Shown here piece by piece: positions 35,641 through 48,116 of a stretch of 64,000 nucleotides of DNA (positions within the stretch are counted from its first letter, which is position 1; each line of letters opens with the position of its first letter). The stretch comes from Nageia nagi (lineage: Eukaryota; Pinophyta). Where the stretch lies: contig JBITNC010000001.1 of the NCBI GenBank assembly GCA_050084985.1, forward strand, positions 133,610,001-133,674,000, written 5' to 3'. Under the pieces are notes generated by a model, which was given only the letters and a program-made list of their open reading frames with translations, was not told the DNA's origin and did no database searches. Made by a program: the position numbers and the translations under genes.

Positions 35641-38380
35641 AAAATAAATTTAAAATTTTATAAAAATCTCTAAAAAAATTTATAATCACCAAAAAGCAGT
35701 AGGTATGACATAATGCATGGTACATAAAATCATATAAAATTCAACTCATTTAACTTCAAAATCATAACTTGATACCAATCCAACACTTGGAATACCTTGA
35801 AGAGATGTTTTAGCATATATATGGCTCACTATATTTATGTCATTTCTATAGGGCCCTTCCATATTAAATATTATTTATACCATCATTGGGAATTACTTAA
35901 TTTGGGTGCATTTTTTACTATCACCTCTTCATTTTCATGAAAAGGGAATAAGCTCAATGCATGAATTACAATTTGATCATCAAAGAAAACATTAGCATTA
36001 TGGGTATTCTCCTAGAGAGAAAACATAGTGTTATTTTATAATGGGTATTCTCCAAGACAACTTGAACGTGGCATGGGGTAATTTATTGTACCCTAATTTA
36101 GTAAAGCATGCTCTACCTAGAATAGTGGTATAATTACTTTTATTAAAAGTTTATCTTCTTTTTTTTCATCTTATTATTTAATTATCAATCCCCCCATGTA
36201 GTAACAAGTTTATAAAATTACATATTTTTTTAGTAAAAACTCTATAGGTTCATTGTTTTCCTATTGTGTAATTATTATGATGAGGATTTCATAGGGGATG
36301 ATTGCAACATAATGATATCCTACTTGCACAACTTAAAATACCACTCACAAGTAAGTCCTCCATTGGAACTTATTTTGGATTTTTTAGTTTAATAATTTTT
36401 GGATTCTTAAACCATAAAAATATCATATTACTTTATGATAATGTTATGAACTTCATTTGTCATTTCAAACATTACTTTTACTATATGCAGATAATCCCCC
36501 AACATTATGTTGAAAAAATTCAATGAAATGGTACTAGACATGTTATTATGGAAAATACTTATGGTTTTATATGGTATACCACATTATATTGCTTCAATGG
36601 CTTGACATACTTCAGATATGGTTGGGAGAACTTTGTACATGAACAATTCATTTAACCTAAAGATAAACATTATAGTGTTGATAAGACTTACATATTCATA
36701 TTTTATTGTTCAAATATATGAACCAAGTGGAAATGAAAAAATCCTTAGAAATATGTATATTGTAAAATAAAAGTTACCCTTATGTTGATGGTTTAAAATC
36801 TATTTTATGCACTAGTTATCTTCAAATACGATAAATAAGCTAACCATTAAAGAATAAGAAGAAATAGTTGTCCATGATTACATACAAAATGCCATTTTTC
36901 AATTACTAACACCATATGCCATTATATGCTTATGAAAATATGTAGAATCATAAATATCCACTTTATCCAACACCATATCTCATGTAAGATATGGAAGTTT
37001 GCATTTGATTTCTTAGATAAGCTTTTAAGGTAGCTCTTCCTTACTTCATCTTACAATCAACATCTTAGAAAAATGTATTTGAGATTTTTTTCTTTATCTT
37101 CTCTCTATTTATTTGAATTGGATTATAGTACATTCCCAATTTCTTTGTTCAAAGATATAGTTTCCTCATAAAAGGAAAAAACTATTATTAGCATGTCAAA
37201 GGACAAAATGGTATGTGGACTTCATAGCAATCGTTGGACCAACCTTGCAGTTTTGAATGGTTGAATTTTGTTATTAATAATCAACTTAAGCTCAATGATA
37301 CTTATCATTTTGAATTGATAGACAAAACAAATTATGTATTCAAATTTAGAATATCCAAAACTTAAATTGACATCATAATACTATAAAATTCTCCTAACAC
37401 CTTCATAGAACACACTCCCTATGCTTGGATAACCAGGACTTATATCAACCAAGAGATCAAAATTATGAAAGATGCTATCTATTCTCTCACCCTCAATGCT
37501 TTGATACCATACCTCATTCAAGTATAATACAAAAGACTCATTCTAAACTAAATGGTAAGGTGTTTTGAACATAAAGAGATAATAGGATCCCATTTTAAAA
37601 TAGGGTCGCATTTTATTTGAAAACAAGATCACATTTTAAAATAGTAAAGTTTCAATGTATATTTGATAAAGTTTTTTACATATTTTTTTTACAAAATTAA
37701 AACCCATTGTAGATGAGTGAGTGTAGATTTCAAATATGTAATTTTTTTACATTTAAATTATATTTTTTTAATTTTAAATTAATTTTCAATCAAATTTGTT
37801 CATAAACTAAAAAAAGTATGTTATATTTTTTTAAATATTTTTTTTAGAATAATGAAAAATAATTTTATGACAACATTATATAGATAATTATTTATTAAAT
37901 AAAAAAAATTAAAAAAAGGACAAGTTTAGGCCAAATTATGATAGCCCAACAAAAGAAATTTAAAAGTAAGTAATTAAGATCAATAAAAACTTAATTAAAA
38001 ATATCATCAAAAAATTACGAAAAAAATATTCTCAACATTCTTTAATATCTTAACTATCTTTTCCCAAAAAGATTTTAAAAAATACTTTAATTCAAGTTAA
38101 ATTATGTTGACCCAACAATTAAATATATGATCCTAAAACAATAGATTTTAAAAAGTGATTTTTATAAATGCCTATTAAAATTTAGTTTCTATCATATGGG
38201 TATTGAAATAAATTACATATTTGAAAACTAGACTTTAATCATTAAATTTTTGTTGAAGTGAACTTTCCAAAATTCCATCTCTAAGTGGTTCAAATTTTGA
38301 GATCAATTGTGACCAACCTAAAAATCAAAGAAAATGTGTCCACTTTTTGTTCTTAAAGTGTACCCATCTTCTTACATTTA
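35641..38380. other. AT-rich intergenic stretch, no gene recognised
   Basis: The plus-strand frame at 36,302-36,526 shows no known motif. Around 36,280-37,510 there are faint retroelement-like phrases but nothing I can align with confidence. From 37,640 to 38,110 the DNA is extremely AT-rich with long A and T runs. Confidence 0.4.
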
Positions 38381-41300
38381 TCCTTTAGCATTTATGAAGC
38401 TTTCATTATATAGGATACTCACCTATGTTAATGTTGTTAGCTTTCTCACTTATACCTAAATTCACAAGTAACATCTATTATGCCTCCTCATATAAGAATA
38501 AAATTATATCAATAACATAATCTACTAACAAATATCAATTTGTATAAGAAGACCCTAACTAACTCCTAGTAAGGTTACTCAATTTATTCACACTCTAGGC
38601 CATGCCCAAGATAAAAAATAATTCAAAAGTTAACAATATTCAATAAAGAGAAGAGGCTAAAATAACTCCTAATATTTTTACCCTTTTCATCTCCTCCAAG
38701 GTATATTAAAAAAGAAATAATGATTATTAGCAAAGAGATAAGTTCAAGCCATGCCTATTAAATTTACTCTTTTAACCCCTTTATATTTAGGTACACTAAA
38801 AGAGTAAACACAACAAATATCATAGTTAAAATCAATATATAGAGGGAATGACTCAACTTTGGGCTAGAATAATAAGTCATAACATTGAAATATATAACCA
38901 TGATATCATAAAGAAAATATAAGGTGAAAGGTCTCTTATAGTATAAATCAATAAAAAGGATGTTCATATAATTATCCTATACTAAGGATCACATCATTAA
39001 AACTCAACTCATAAATAAATCAATTAGGAGCTCAATCAAAGATAAAATTTGACATTAGTTAAATGATCCTAGCAAGCTCTTATTCATAATAAAATACTAA
39101 ACAAATACCAAGAAGGATTTCCATTACCCAAAAAAGAAATCAAATGACATCTTAACCATCTCATTGGTTTGACAATACCTAAACTCAAGATAATGCTACT
39201 ATCATTTAGTCAATCTAAATGAACCTACCAATAAATATCAATATAATCATAATTATACATATTTTAATGTCTAATGCTTCCATAAAATCATGAGTAATTA
39301 AACTCTTATGTAATGATTCTTTCTTAATTTTGAATTCTTCCATTGATCAATCATTTTGCTTATCAAATTTATTAAATAACTCTATCCTACCATCTACTTT
39401 CTTACTCCTTTTCCTCAAAGTTAACTAATTACATCTCATTATAATGATAATTTCTATTAGACTCTTTTTTCATTTTTCATTTTGGTATTAATAGGGTAAA
39501 TTTGGTATTAATAAAAAAAGTTTGGTTTTTTTCGAGGATCTCCAAAAACATTCACAAAAAGATATCATCTTCATAGATCCTTATACAATCCTTATAAATT
39601 ATTTGTTTATTTTTCATTTTTCTCTTTTTCTATTTCTGAATTTTTACTTTTATATTTATAACATAATAAAACTTAAGAATATGTACCTAACTTAGTATGT
39701 GGGATCTTATTTTCTTTCTTAGTTGGTGCATCAACATATGATTATGTGTTATTTCATGATATCTCTTCCAAACAACACATCATGAAGATCTCTATTACTC
39801 CTTAAGAAGGAATTTTAGGGGCATTGAAGCACATGCCATCAAGAATAATTCATGTACAAATAGATATAAAAGAAAAAAAATAGAAAAGAAATGCTACATC
39901 GAAGTCATAAGAAGTATTAAGGATGGAAAATGATAAAAAATAGTCGATTCATTCTAGCAACTCATTACATCATTAACCTAATTGTAGGCATTACTTGAGG
40001 AATATTATATCAAAATAAATCAATATAATGCTATAGTGAACTAAATATGAGCACTTGTATGAAAGTGATCATCCTTGTGATGAAATATTTGAACCATAAA
40101 AGAAAAATGAAGGCAAACGATGCAATAAGGTACAATGCAACTTGAAACCTATTTTTTTCATAAATTAATAAGTTATAGTGACACTCTTAAAGATAAGGTT
40201 TTTTTTTTTTAATATAATCTCTTCTCCATGGAGGAAAAAATAATAGGTAGAAAAAACCTTGCCAAACAAATGCCCTAATTATTTTTCAAAAACAACAACA
40301 TTTAGATGGAAGATTCAATTAGAAGTGTAAAGGATTTAATATGGGAAAGGTGGATACAATATTACTTGAAATCAACTCTTCTATATCTAGTGAGATATTT
40401 AGATAGAGCCAAAATTGAAAACTCACCTAGTGATCATTAATGGAGAATTGAAACCTCTATGTTTAAGCAAGACATAAATTACCTAAGACAAGAAATCTTT
40501 GATCCACAATGTGATCCAACATTGCAACAAATTTTCTCTCCTCTATTTCTTTGTGTCTCATATTAAATAATAATTTCAAGACTACAATGGTAGATTCATA
40601 AGCTATTGAATTATAAAAATAGATTTTGGGATCGTAAAAATCCCTTTTTCCTACCAAAAAAAAAAGTATATAATATATTACTAATAAAATAATAAATGTA
40701 ATAAATTACAAGTAGACCATGTAAAAATAATAATTTCATAATAAAGGTAAATTATATTAACATCCATAGGAGACCAATTGGTATAATGTATGAACAAATA
40801 TAGTAGGAAATTACATAACATGTATGTCTCATAGTAAAAGATAAAGTAATTAAATGTTAGTACAAATGAAAAATTAATATTCTAAGCTACATGTGTAAAA
40901 AATAAAATATTAAATATTTATTTAAGCTTAAAATGTATGAAAAGTAAATATCTAGAGAACAAGCCATGATAATTTATTGTCTATTTTTGATAGTCAAAAT
41001 GCTTAGATAATTACTAACAGTTGAAAATGTATAAGAATGGAAACATATAGGGAATGAGCCATGGTTATATTTTCTTTAGTTTTGATAGTAAAAATGCTAA
41101 AATATTCAAGGTATTAAATTATATTAATCCATAAATATTATTTTAACTATTATAAGAAATATCACTTTTTACATTCTTGAAGTTATGTTACTCAATTAAT
41201 ATTATCATAATGATTTTTTTTAATATATATATTTAAGTCTTGGATATATGAGGAACTATCCTATTTTTCAAGAGTAACTTAAAGAGTATACAAAAGATTT

Positions 41301-42060
41301 CATTATTTCTTACCTTTATAATGGTAAGACTATTTTTTATAGAGTCAAGTTTCTTTGTAATATCTATTATTAATCTATTTTTTTTTTATTTTCTCATTGA
41401 TTCATTAATGATTTCTTATAAAATGAATGTTATTAAGTAATAATTTTAATAGAAAAGAAAAAGTTTCATCCTGTAGTCCTCACTATGATCAATTGTACTT
41501 TATATTAGAATTTGTAAGACAAATATGTAACAAAGGGTTCATCTTTCATTTAATATGATCAATATATTTAAGTGTAAATTTTAAAATTTTCATCCAATTA
41601 AAATATGATTTTACATTCCTAATTCCAAATATTATTCTTAATATAACTATATCAAGTATTCATTGAGTGATGTTGTCAAAGCCTTTTATTTACTTATTAA
41701 TGTGGAAACTTAATTCCAACTTAGTTTTCCTCAATATGAACATAAAATATAGGTTATATTTAGTTACATAATGGATCTAGCTAGTTACATAATAGATCTT
41801 CATCATACATAGGTTATACAAAGATATGTAAAGTATCTAACTTATTACATAATAAATCCTTCATCCAACAACAAAATGTTTAGACTTCATTATTGAAATT
41901 ATTTGATGTTGATCTTCTACCAAACTAAAGAATAAATATGCAGTTAAAAGTAAACAAGGAAGGGTAAATTAAGATAATACATTTAAATTTTATGCTCTAA
42001 CAAAATACTATATAATATGTAAGTAATACAAGCAACAATCTTGAAGTAGTACCTTATTTA
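38381..42060. repeat. Dispersed repeat A, interrupted copy
   Basis: The left part (38,381-40,035) and right part (41,832-42,060) match 23,320-25,240 in order and orientation. About 1,796 bp at 40,036-41,831 is extra. The left flank gctata and the right flank agtatctaac abut in the other copy. It is not decided whether the extra DNA is an insertion here or a deletion there. Confidence 0.7.
40036..41831. other. 1.8-kb segment present only in repeat A copy 2
   Basis: No protein domain was recognised; the minus-strand frame at 40,463-40,657 is anonymous. There is no obvious terminal repeat: the segment begins gtgaactaaa and ends aagatatgta. The missing target duplication argues for deletion from the other copy or for a heavily decayed insertion. 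Confidence 0.45.
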
Positions 42061-42174
42061 GTTGTACAAGGTCATCCTTTGTTTCCTTTCCTCTCTTTGG
42101 TATAGTATTCAGAATTTGGTGCAATATTCTCAATCCCTTATGCATGCTTCTTACTTTCTCTAAAATGATATTTA

Positions 42175-42640
42175 TGATATTTTATGTTCTATCTTAAAAT
42201 TCATTCCTTTTAGGTGCTGAATTATTGATTCATCTTTGTATTAGAAAAATCATCTCATGTCAAACATTTTTATAGGTTATATGACATGGTTTCATCAAGA
42301 AATGAGTGCGATATTATATTATGAATTTTTTCTATCAAACTATTATTTTATACTCATGCGTATAGGAGTTTAATATATTCTCCCATTTTATAGGATTGAT
42401 ATATTTGATGTCCCTCTCCTAGGGATATGAGTTAGTAATTGATTGTATCTAGGAGTGAGCTATGTAATTAGGAGTCTTATGTACCCTTTTATATTTAGGA
42501 TTATTTAATAGCATTATAGATTGATAGGGTGTATGAGGAGTGATTATGTGGATCTCAAGGTTAATCTATGCTCCTATGGATGAGGCATCAAGCTTAGCAT
42601 GATTCCTAAGTGAAATCTAGATCTAGTATGAAGCTATTTT
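42175..42640 (+). repeat. LTR-like repeat, copy 2, truncated on the right
   Basis: This matches 656-1,110. No polypurine tract precedes it, so it may be a 5' LTR, a solo LTR or a fragment. Similarity ends at about 42,635, where a different sequence starting tgtaatgtataatgc begins, suggesting interruption by another insertion. Confidence 0.5.
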
Positions 42641-43600
42641 TGTAATGTATAATGCTTTATTGTAAGGTCTCTTCATGTAATTTATTTAATACTTAAGAGT
42701 ATCCCTAGTTACCTTAAGCATTTAGTGAACATGATAATGTAACTTGTTCTACACTCTATCTCATAAGCATGCCCCTTGGGTAAAAGGGTGATGCATGTCA
42801 TAGTATTGTATAATGGTTAAAAGGGTGATCCAAGAAGGATTTTGGCCTATAAATAGAGGGACCTATTATTGATTACTCATTCACATTTGTAGCAAATTTA
42901 TGCTCTTATAACCCCTCCAAATGACCTTTATGGCCTTTATCCAACTTTCCTACCCCACCACCTCCACCAATCCCTCCATTGACCTCACCACCAGATCCTC
43001 TTTCCACCAACCTTCAATTGCCTCACCCTTGGCTCCTCCTTTTGCTTTCCATGTCTCTTCTCACTCTATTGTGTGCTCCACTATTGACTTGTTCAATCCC
43101 CTCCCCCTATAACCTATCCACCATTGCTCCCCCTACAACCCTCCCCTTCCCCCTTAACCCATGGGCTCTCTTCATCCTTTGTGCAATCAAAATCATATGT
43201 TAACAAAGGTAGAAATATATGTCCATAATACTTACACTCAATGTCATTTCCTATCCCCCAACATTACTTGACCTACCATAAATGCCCTCATCTTGGTTTT
43301 CTCCTCCTACAATGTTAGAGCCTAACCACCCTACACTGCCCTTGCTCATATCATATCCCTTTGCTTGTCTTTAACTCCTGTATATTTGCACAACCAACAT
43401 GCCCATCTTGAGGGAAAGCTCCTTCATTTAGCACATTATAATTCAATTTACTTTTTCTATGGGATACATTTTCTCATGCATATGGCTTCTTCCACATGCA
43501 TTGACAATGTTTTACGAAATGTAGTTACACCCCCATTAATTGTGACAAGCATGATGGATGAGGGCTACAAATACTTTAATATTTTTTAAAGTTATTTACG
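42641..43600. other. Pyrimidine-rich segment with a TATA-like box, no gene assigned
   Basis: A stretch near 42,844-42,863 reads cctataaatagaggga, a good match to a plant TATA box. About 50 bp downstream the DNA becomes unusually C- and T-rich (about 42,910-43,340). Frames there (42,921-43,112 and 42,979-43,203) encode only proline-, serine- and leucine-rich strings expected from such composition. The frame at 43,365-43,589 is anonymous. It could be an LTR or leader of an unidentified element. Confidence 0.35.
42844..42863 (+). promoter_or_regulatory. TATA-like promoter element
   Basis: The sequence gcctataaatagaggga fits a core promoter TATA box. It sits 200 bp after a possible LTR start (tgtaatgtata at 42,641). 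No transcript or coding region can be tied to it. Confidence 0.35.
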
Positions 43601-43639
43601 GATTTAATAAATAGTGATAAACATGTAATATTTAATTAT

Positions 43640-43980
43640 ATTTTCTTGAAAGTTAAGGGAGGGTATTTTTTAAGAAAGGGAGACATTATTTTTTTTAAAA
43701 ATGGGGGGAAGGAGGAATTCTTTTAACTTATTATTTTTATAAAAAAACAAGGGGGGAAATTACTATGTTTAGAGTGGAATTGTTTTTCTCTCCTTTAATT
43801 TTTTAAGTAAACTATTTTTTTACCTTATTTTTAATAAAAAGGGGGATTTTTAAAATATTCTTTATTGAAAATGGGGGAGACAAAATTAAACCTAAGGAAT
43901 TTTTTTTATGGTAAAAGTGGGGGGAGGCAATCTTTTTTTCTAAGTGTTAAAAGGGGGAGTTATTTTTTCTATAGTGTTAA
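43640..43980. repeat. Alternating T-run / G-run low-complexity tract
   Basis: Six runs of five or six G begin at about 43,703, 43,751, 43,841, 43,873, 43,919 and 43,953, each embedded in A- or T-runs. Intervals are 48, 90, 32, 46 and 34 bp, suggesting a degenerate short repeat. There is no coding potential; the minus-strand frame at 43,940-44,167 is composition-driven. Confidence 0.55.
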
Positions 43981-45049
43981 AATAATTTTTTTCTTCTCCA
44001 AGGTAAAATTGCAATGGAAAGGATATTTTTTTACCTAAGTACATTTTTTTGCTTAGTTCAAATTTTAAGTAAAAGGAGGACTCCTTATTTTTGTAACTTA
44101 AAAAATTAACACATGCATTTTGTTCTAAAGAGGTCTTGTTAGGGTTGTTAAATAACTTATAGAACACTCTTAGGTTTCAAATTAGATGATATAATATTTA
44201 TTTTCTATGCACTTTATGTTAATAATTTTTCTTTTAATTTTTGTAAAAAAAAATCATAAATATTGGAAGTTCACCCCCTAAAATGAACACATTTGTATGT
44301 TTTATTCTAGAACATGACTTGTTTGAGGATCTATGAGGGGAGGATAAGGAATACTAGAGCCTTTAGTCTTTCAATCCAAATGGTATAAATTATGTACTTA
44401 TTAATTTCCCTCAAGTCCTTTTTTATTCTAGATATAAATCCATATAGGTGGATAGGTATGTGTGTAGTGATACCATATATCCACACGTTTAATCAGAGAT
44501 TATCTTGATAACCTAGGAGGATAACTTGAAACTTAATCAAGATAAAATTTTATCAATCCAATATACATAATACCCTTGAAAAATAGTTAGTAATTCTCCT
44601 TGTGAGAGTATATTATTGATCATAGGGGAACTAGTTGAGGATTGGTAGGACTTAGGCTCCATCAAGTCTTAGATTTCATCACCAAGTGTTGCATGTAGGC
44701 ATCCAAGCAAAGGCCTAATTTTTAAGTTCAAGAAAAAACTTCAACTCTACCATCATAATGCTAATTTTACTTAGTTATTATAAAATGTTAGATGCATAGG
44801 ACATATGATTTTATGAGACTAAAAATAATATTTCTTTCACATGTAAAATTGGTTAACAATTTAAGCATGTCTTATTGATTATCTTTAGTTTAAATTCAAC
44901 ATGTATATTTGATTAATTTCAACAAACTTACAATGTATGGTTGATTAATTTTTGTTCACTAATTTATCATACTTACATTGGTTAACACTTTCATCTTTTT
45001 TTTATAGTAAATGAAAGATTCCATTTCACCCAAACACATCCTAAATTGT
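43981..45049. other. Intergenic or element leader, no gene recognised
   Basis: The sequence leads up to the copia gag region. It may include the missing 5' LTR of that element, but no matching 3' copy is available to prove it. Nothing else specific was seen. Confidence 0.35.
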
Positions 45050-45189
45050 TCCAACTATAGTATTTTGGAACCTAGGATGAAAGTAGAGCTCCAAACATGA
45101 AAATTATAGAAAATGATAAATGAAAACCAATTTTTTACAATAGATGATAGTGCACCTAATGATTATAACACAAATAATGAGTTGTAACA

Positions 45190-45960
45190 TCAATGATATT
45201 TCATGCAATTTTATATGAAGTCCTTTTCATGATCTCTTCTTCAAACTCTATAAAGGAAGCTTGGGACAAGCTAAAGAAAATCTACCTCAGTACCAAATTA
45301 TCTAAGAGGTACATTATTTGTCAAAAATTATTACAATCATGTTAAGAGGAAAATGAAAGTGTTGCAATATACTTGAATTATATTTTTGATCTTAGTATCT
45401 AACTTGTGGGGTATGGTTACAACTGGATAAATGATAAGTTTATGGTGTTTATCATCCTTAAAAGACTCTCTACTAAATTTAGTCACTTTGTGACAATCAT
45501 TGAGACAAGGATTGATGATCAAGAATAAGTATACTCCTTAGAAATATTTCAAGTCTTCTACTAAAAAATGAGGAAACACTCAATAAAAAGTTGTTGATCT
45601 CCATTCCTAAGGAGCATTCTCTGGCACTAATACCAAGGAAGACTCACTTTCAAAAGAAGTTTCAAAACCAAAATAAATCTTCCAATGTTCCAAAAAAGGA
45701 TATTAAGAAAGGTTAAAATAAATAGTAATGTGCCCATGATAAGTCTAAAAAATTCAAATCCAAATCCAAATTTGATGGTAATTATAATTTATGGCATCTA
45801 TGGTCACAAAGAATCAAATTGCTACAAGATAATGAATGAACAAACTGAAAAATCAAACAACTTCAAAGGAAAGAAAAAGAATAACCAAATTACTTTTGTT
45901 TATGGTATTTACTCCAAGTATCACACTTTCTCAAATCATTGGATTATTGAATCTAAATGC
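45190..45960 (+). pseudogene. gag: Broken copia gag
   Basis: Readable pieces include an A-W-D-K-L-K-K-I-Y segment at about 45,260 and L-S-T-K-L-S-K-R-Y, followed after stops by R-L-S-T-K-F-S-H-F-V (about 45,460). These are typical of the plant copia gag (UBN2-type) domain. The frame 45,685-46,092 holds what remains of the zinc knuckle: Y-G-H-K-E-S-N-C-Y, with the two leading cysteines replaced. At least four stops lie within gag. Confidence 0.7.
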
Positions 45961-46240
45961 ATGAATCATATGTGTTTTGAAAAGAATAAGTTTAAATATT
46001 TTCATAAGTATAGAAAGGATGCAGTTGTGATAGATGATAATTTAAAGTTTAGTTACATAGAGAATATTTTTAAGAACTATTTTGTGCAATAAGAGACTCT
46101 CAATCCCTTGGACTTCAAGGATTGAGAGTCTCTTATTGCACAAAATAGTTCTTAAAAATATTCTCTATGTAACTAAACTTAGTATGAACCTTCTTTTCCT
46201 AATTTAAGTTTTGCAAGGAAAGGATACTTATTCAAGTTCA
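45940..46240 (+). pseudogene. Copia protease remnant disrupted by an inverted duplication
   Basis: The start of the protease reads W-I-I-E-S-K-C-M-N-H-M at about 45,940-45,972. Copia proteases have D-S-G/A there, so both the catalytic aspartate and glycine are altered. After 46,045 the reading frame enters the left arm of a 62-bp inverted duplication and stops at 46,090-46,092. The right arm contains the original sequence, encoding N-I-L-Y-V-T-K-L-S-M-N-L-L at about 46,156-46,195, the usual end of the protease region. The left arm is therefore the extra copy. Confidence 0.65.
46045..46180. repeat. Perfect 62-bp inverted repeat with a 12-nt spacer
   Basis: Arms are 46,045-46,106 and 46,119-46,180, with spacer cttggacttcaa at 46,107-46,118. 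I found no mismatch between the arms, and pairing can continue a few more bases with one bulge. It would form a strong hairpin as DNA or RNA. Perfect identity inside a badly decayed element shows that the duplication is much younger than the element. Confidence 0.92.
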
Positions 46241-46369
46241 ACTCACACTCTTGATGCATTAAGAAGGGACTTACCACTATGGTTAAAGGATAAGTAAAAG
46301 ATGGTCTCTACATTGTGAATCAAGTGTTAACAAAGATGTGCCTTGCTACAAATATTTTCTCTAGTAAAA

Positions 46370-47280
46370 ATATTTAGTACCATGGATTAGGATACCTTAA
46401 CCACAAAAGCATTCAAGTCATGAAAAAAAATTATAAAATGTTTTCCTTCAATATCACCCAAAATTGGTTTGTGTGAGAAGTGCATCTTAGGTAAGATGAA
46501 TAGAAAAACATTTGAGAAAAATGAGGCAACAAGGGAAACACAACCTCTTCATCTTATGCATTTATATTTTATGGTTCCATTTTATAATAAGTATCTTAGG
46601 GAAGCATCTTATATCTTTAAATTCAATGACAACTTTAATAGGAGGAAATTTGGTTATCTACTCAAGCACAAAGATCAAACCTTTGACAAGTTGAAATATT
46701 TTAAATCCTTAGTTGAAATTAAACTAACTTCAAAATCAAGATATTGAGATCTGATAATGGGTGTTATTATAATAGCAATGATTTTAATGACTATTTTACC
46801 AAATCTAGGATCCAGAGGAAGTTCATGATCTCTTACATCCCTCAACAAAATTGTGTTACTAAAAGAAAGAATAGAAAACTCAAGAAATGGTTAGGTGTAT
46901 GTTGGGAAATCTTCCTAGTTTCTTATGGGGTGAAGTTATGAGCACTATGATTTACACCTTAAATAGGTACCCTATAAAAGCAATCAAAGGAAACCTTGTA
47001 TGAGGCATGTATGGAAAACAAACCTAACATCTCTCACCTTAAGGTTTTTTATTATGCCTTCATTATTTATGAGAAAAGAAAGAAGTTGGATAAGAGATTC
47101 AAAAAGTGCATCTTTATGGGTTATGATAGTCAAAATAGAGATTATAGACTCTTCTCTCATTTCTCTAAAGTAATTTTCATCTCAATGGATGTAAAGTTCA
47201 ATGAAATTATTAAGGAATATTCTTCTTTTAAGGACCTAGATGATCTTGATGACCCTTTTGTTGCACTTAACTAGATGGAT
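46370..47280 (+). pseudogene. pol: Broken copia integrase
   Basis: The frame 46,469-46,747 contains the C-E-K-C-I-L-G-K-M segment that closes the copia zinc-binding domain and then the start of the catalytic core, with F-N-D-N-F-N-R-R-K-F-G-Y-L-L-K-H-K-D. The next frames give R-S-D-N-G near 46,744 and P-Q-Q-N, a decayed form of the core ending. The frame 46,996-47,274 covers the C-terminal part with K-V-F-Y-Y-A, K-R-F-K-K-C-I-F-M-G-Y and Y-R-L-F. Stops separate the pieces at 46,745 and 46,939. Confidence 0.8.
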
Positions 47281-47399
47281 ATCGATGTAGATAAGTCACC
47301 TCATGAGAAAAATTTTCTAACAAAAAGGATAATAAGAAGTATGACCTTAAAAAAATCCTTATTTTCTAAAATTGATATCAAGAATGAGCCCTCATCATT

Positions 47400-48032
47400 C
47401 AAGGAAGCTTCAAAGAACAAATTCTAGATGGAAGCCATGAAAGTGAAGTACGAGGCTTTGATAAAAAATCAAACTTGGTACTTGGTTACCTATCCCAATG
47501 AACAAAACATGATTGGAAATAAGTAGATTTATAATATCACTTATAATTCAATTGAGAAAATTAATAAATACAAGGTAAGTTTAGTAGCCAAGGATTTTAA
47601 TTAGAAATATAAAATTAATTTTGAGAAAACCTTTGCTCTAGTGGAAAGGATACCCATAATTAGGTTAATCCTTGCTCTTTTAGTAACTCAAGGATGGAAC
47701 ATTTTTCAACTTGGAATTAAGAGTGCTTTTCTTAATGGTGATTTAGATGTGGAAATCTATATTAATCAACCACAAGGGTTTGTTGTAGAAGACAAAGAGT
47801 CCCTTGTGTGAAAGTTAAAGAAGTCTTTGTATGGACTTAAGCAAGAATCTAGAGCTTGGTACAAAATGATTTTAGAATACTTTATGTACATTAGATTCTC
47901 TAAGTGCTTATTTGATTTAGATCTATATGTGCTCAATCAAAGATAATACTTGGTCTTACTTCTTATCTATGTGGATGAACTTTTGATCATAGAAAATAAT
48001 GATGAAATCATTCAAGAGTGTATATCTAAATG
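47400..48032 (+). pseudogene. pol: Broken, truncated copia reverse transcriptase
   Basis: Plus-strand pieces show A-L-I-K-N-Q-T-W-Y-L-V (47,457 onward), Y-K-V-S-L-V-A-K-D-F, Q-L-G-I-K-S-A-F-L-N-G-D-L, Y-I-N-Q-P-Q-G-F and L-K-K-S-L-Y-G-L-K-Q. This is the standard copia RT order. The catalytic motif reads Y-V-D-E instead of Y-V-D-D at about 47,968-47,979, so one of the metal-binding aspartates is lost. The sequence stops matching near 48,030. Confidence 0.82.
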
Positions 48033-48116
48033 TAACAATCCAACCAATTACACTCTTCAAACTTGAGTATTATCAAGGATTTGAATGAGACTATATTTGA
48101 ATTATGCTATATAATG

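Larger units (their letters stand above)
45050..48032 (+). mobile_element. Ty1/copia retrotransposon body, decayed and truncated
   Basis: Gag, protease remnant, integrase and reverse transcriptase follow each other on the plus strand. Integrase lies before RT, which is the copia order and distinguishes it from all other elements here. The RT runs out near 48,030 and no RNase H is seen. About 85 bp later the minus-strand chromovirus begins, and the sequence after that element does not resume copia pol. Multiple stops and frame changes are present, and LTRs were not found. Confidence 0.83.

Noticed and set aside
38764-38967. 67-residue minus-strand frame in repeat A copy 2
   Set aside because: The homologous region of the other repeat copy (about 23,700-23,900) does not keep it open.
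656-42635. A single giant element with LTRs at 656 and 42,175
   Set aside because: Copy 1 is preceded by a polypurine-like stretch and so is a 3' end, which is the wrong order for a plus-strand element spanning between the two copies; the interior contains unrelated complete elements.
42921-43203. Overlapping proline- and serine-rich frames
   Set aside because: The open frames follow from the C- and T-rich composition; two overlapping frames look equally good, which argues against either being real.
46045-46180. Transcription terminator hairpin or microRNA precursor
   Set aside because: The stem is a perfect recent inverted duplication of copia coding sequence; terminators of this kind are bacterial, and a microRNA gene would not show perfect long arms.
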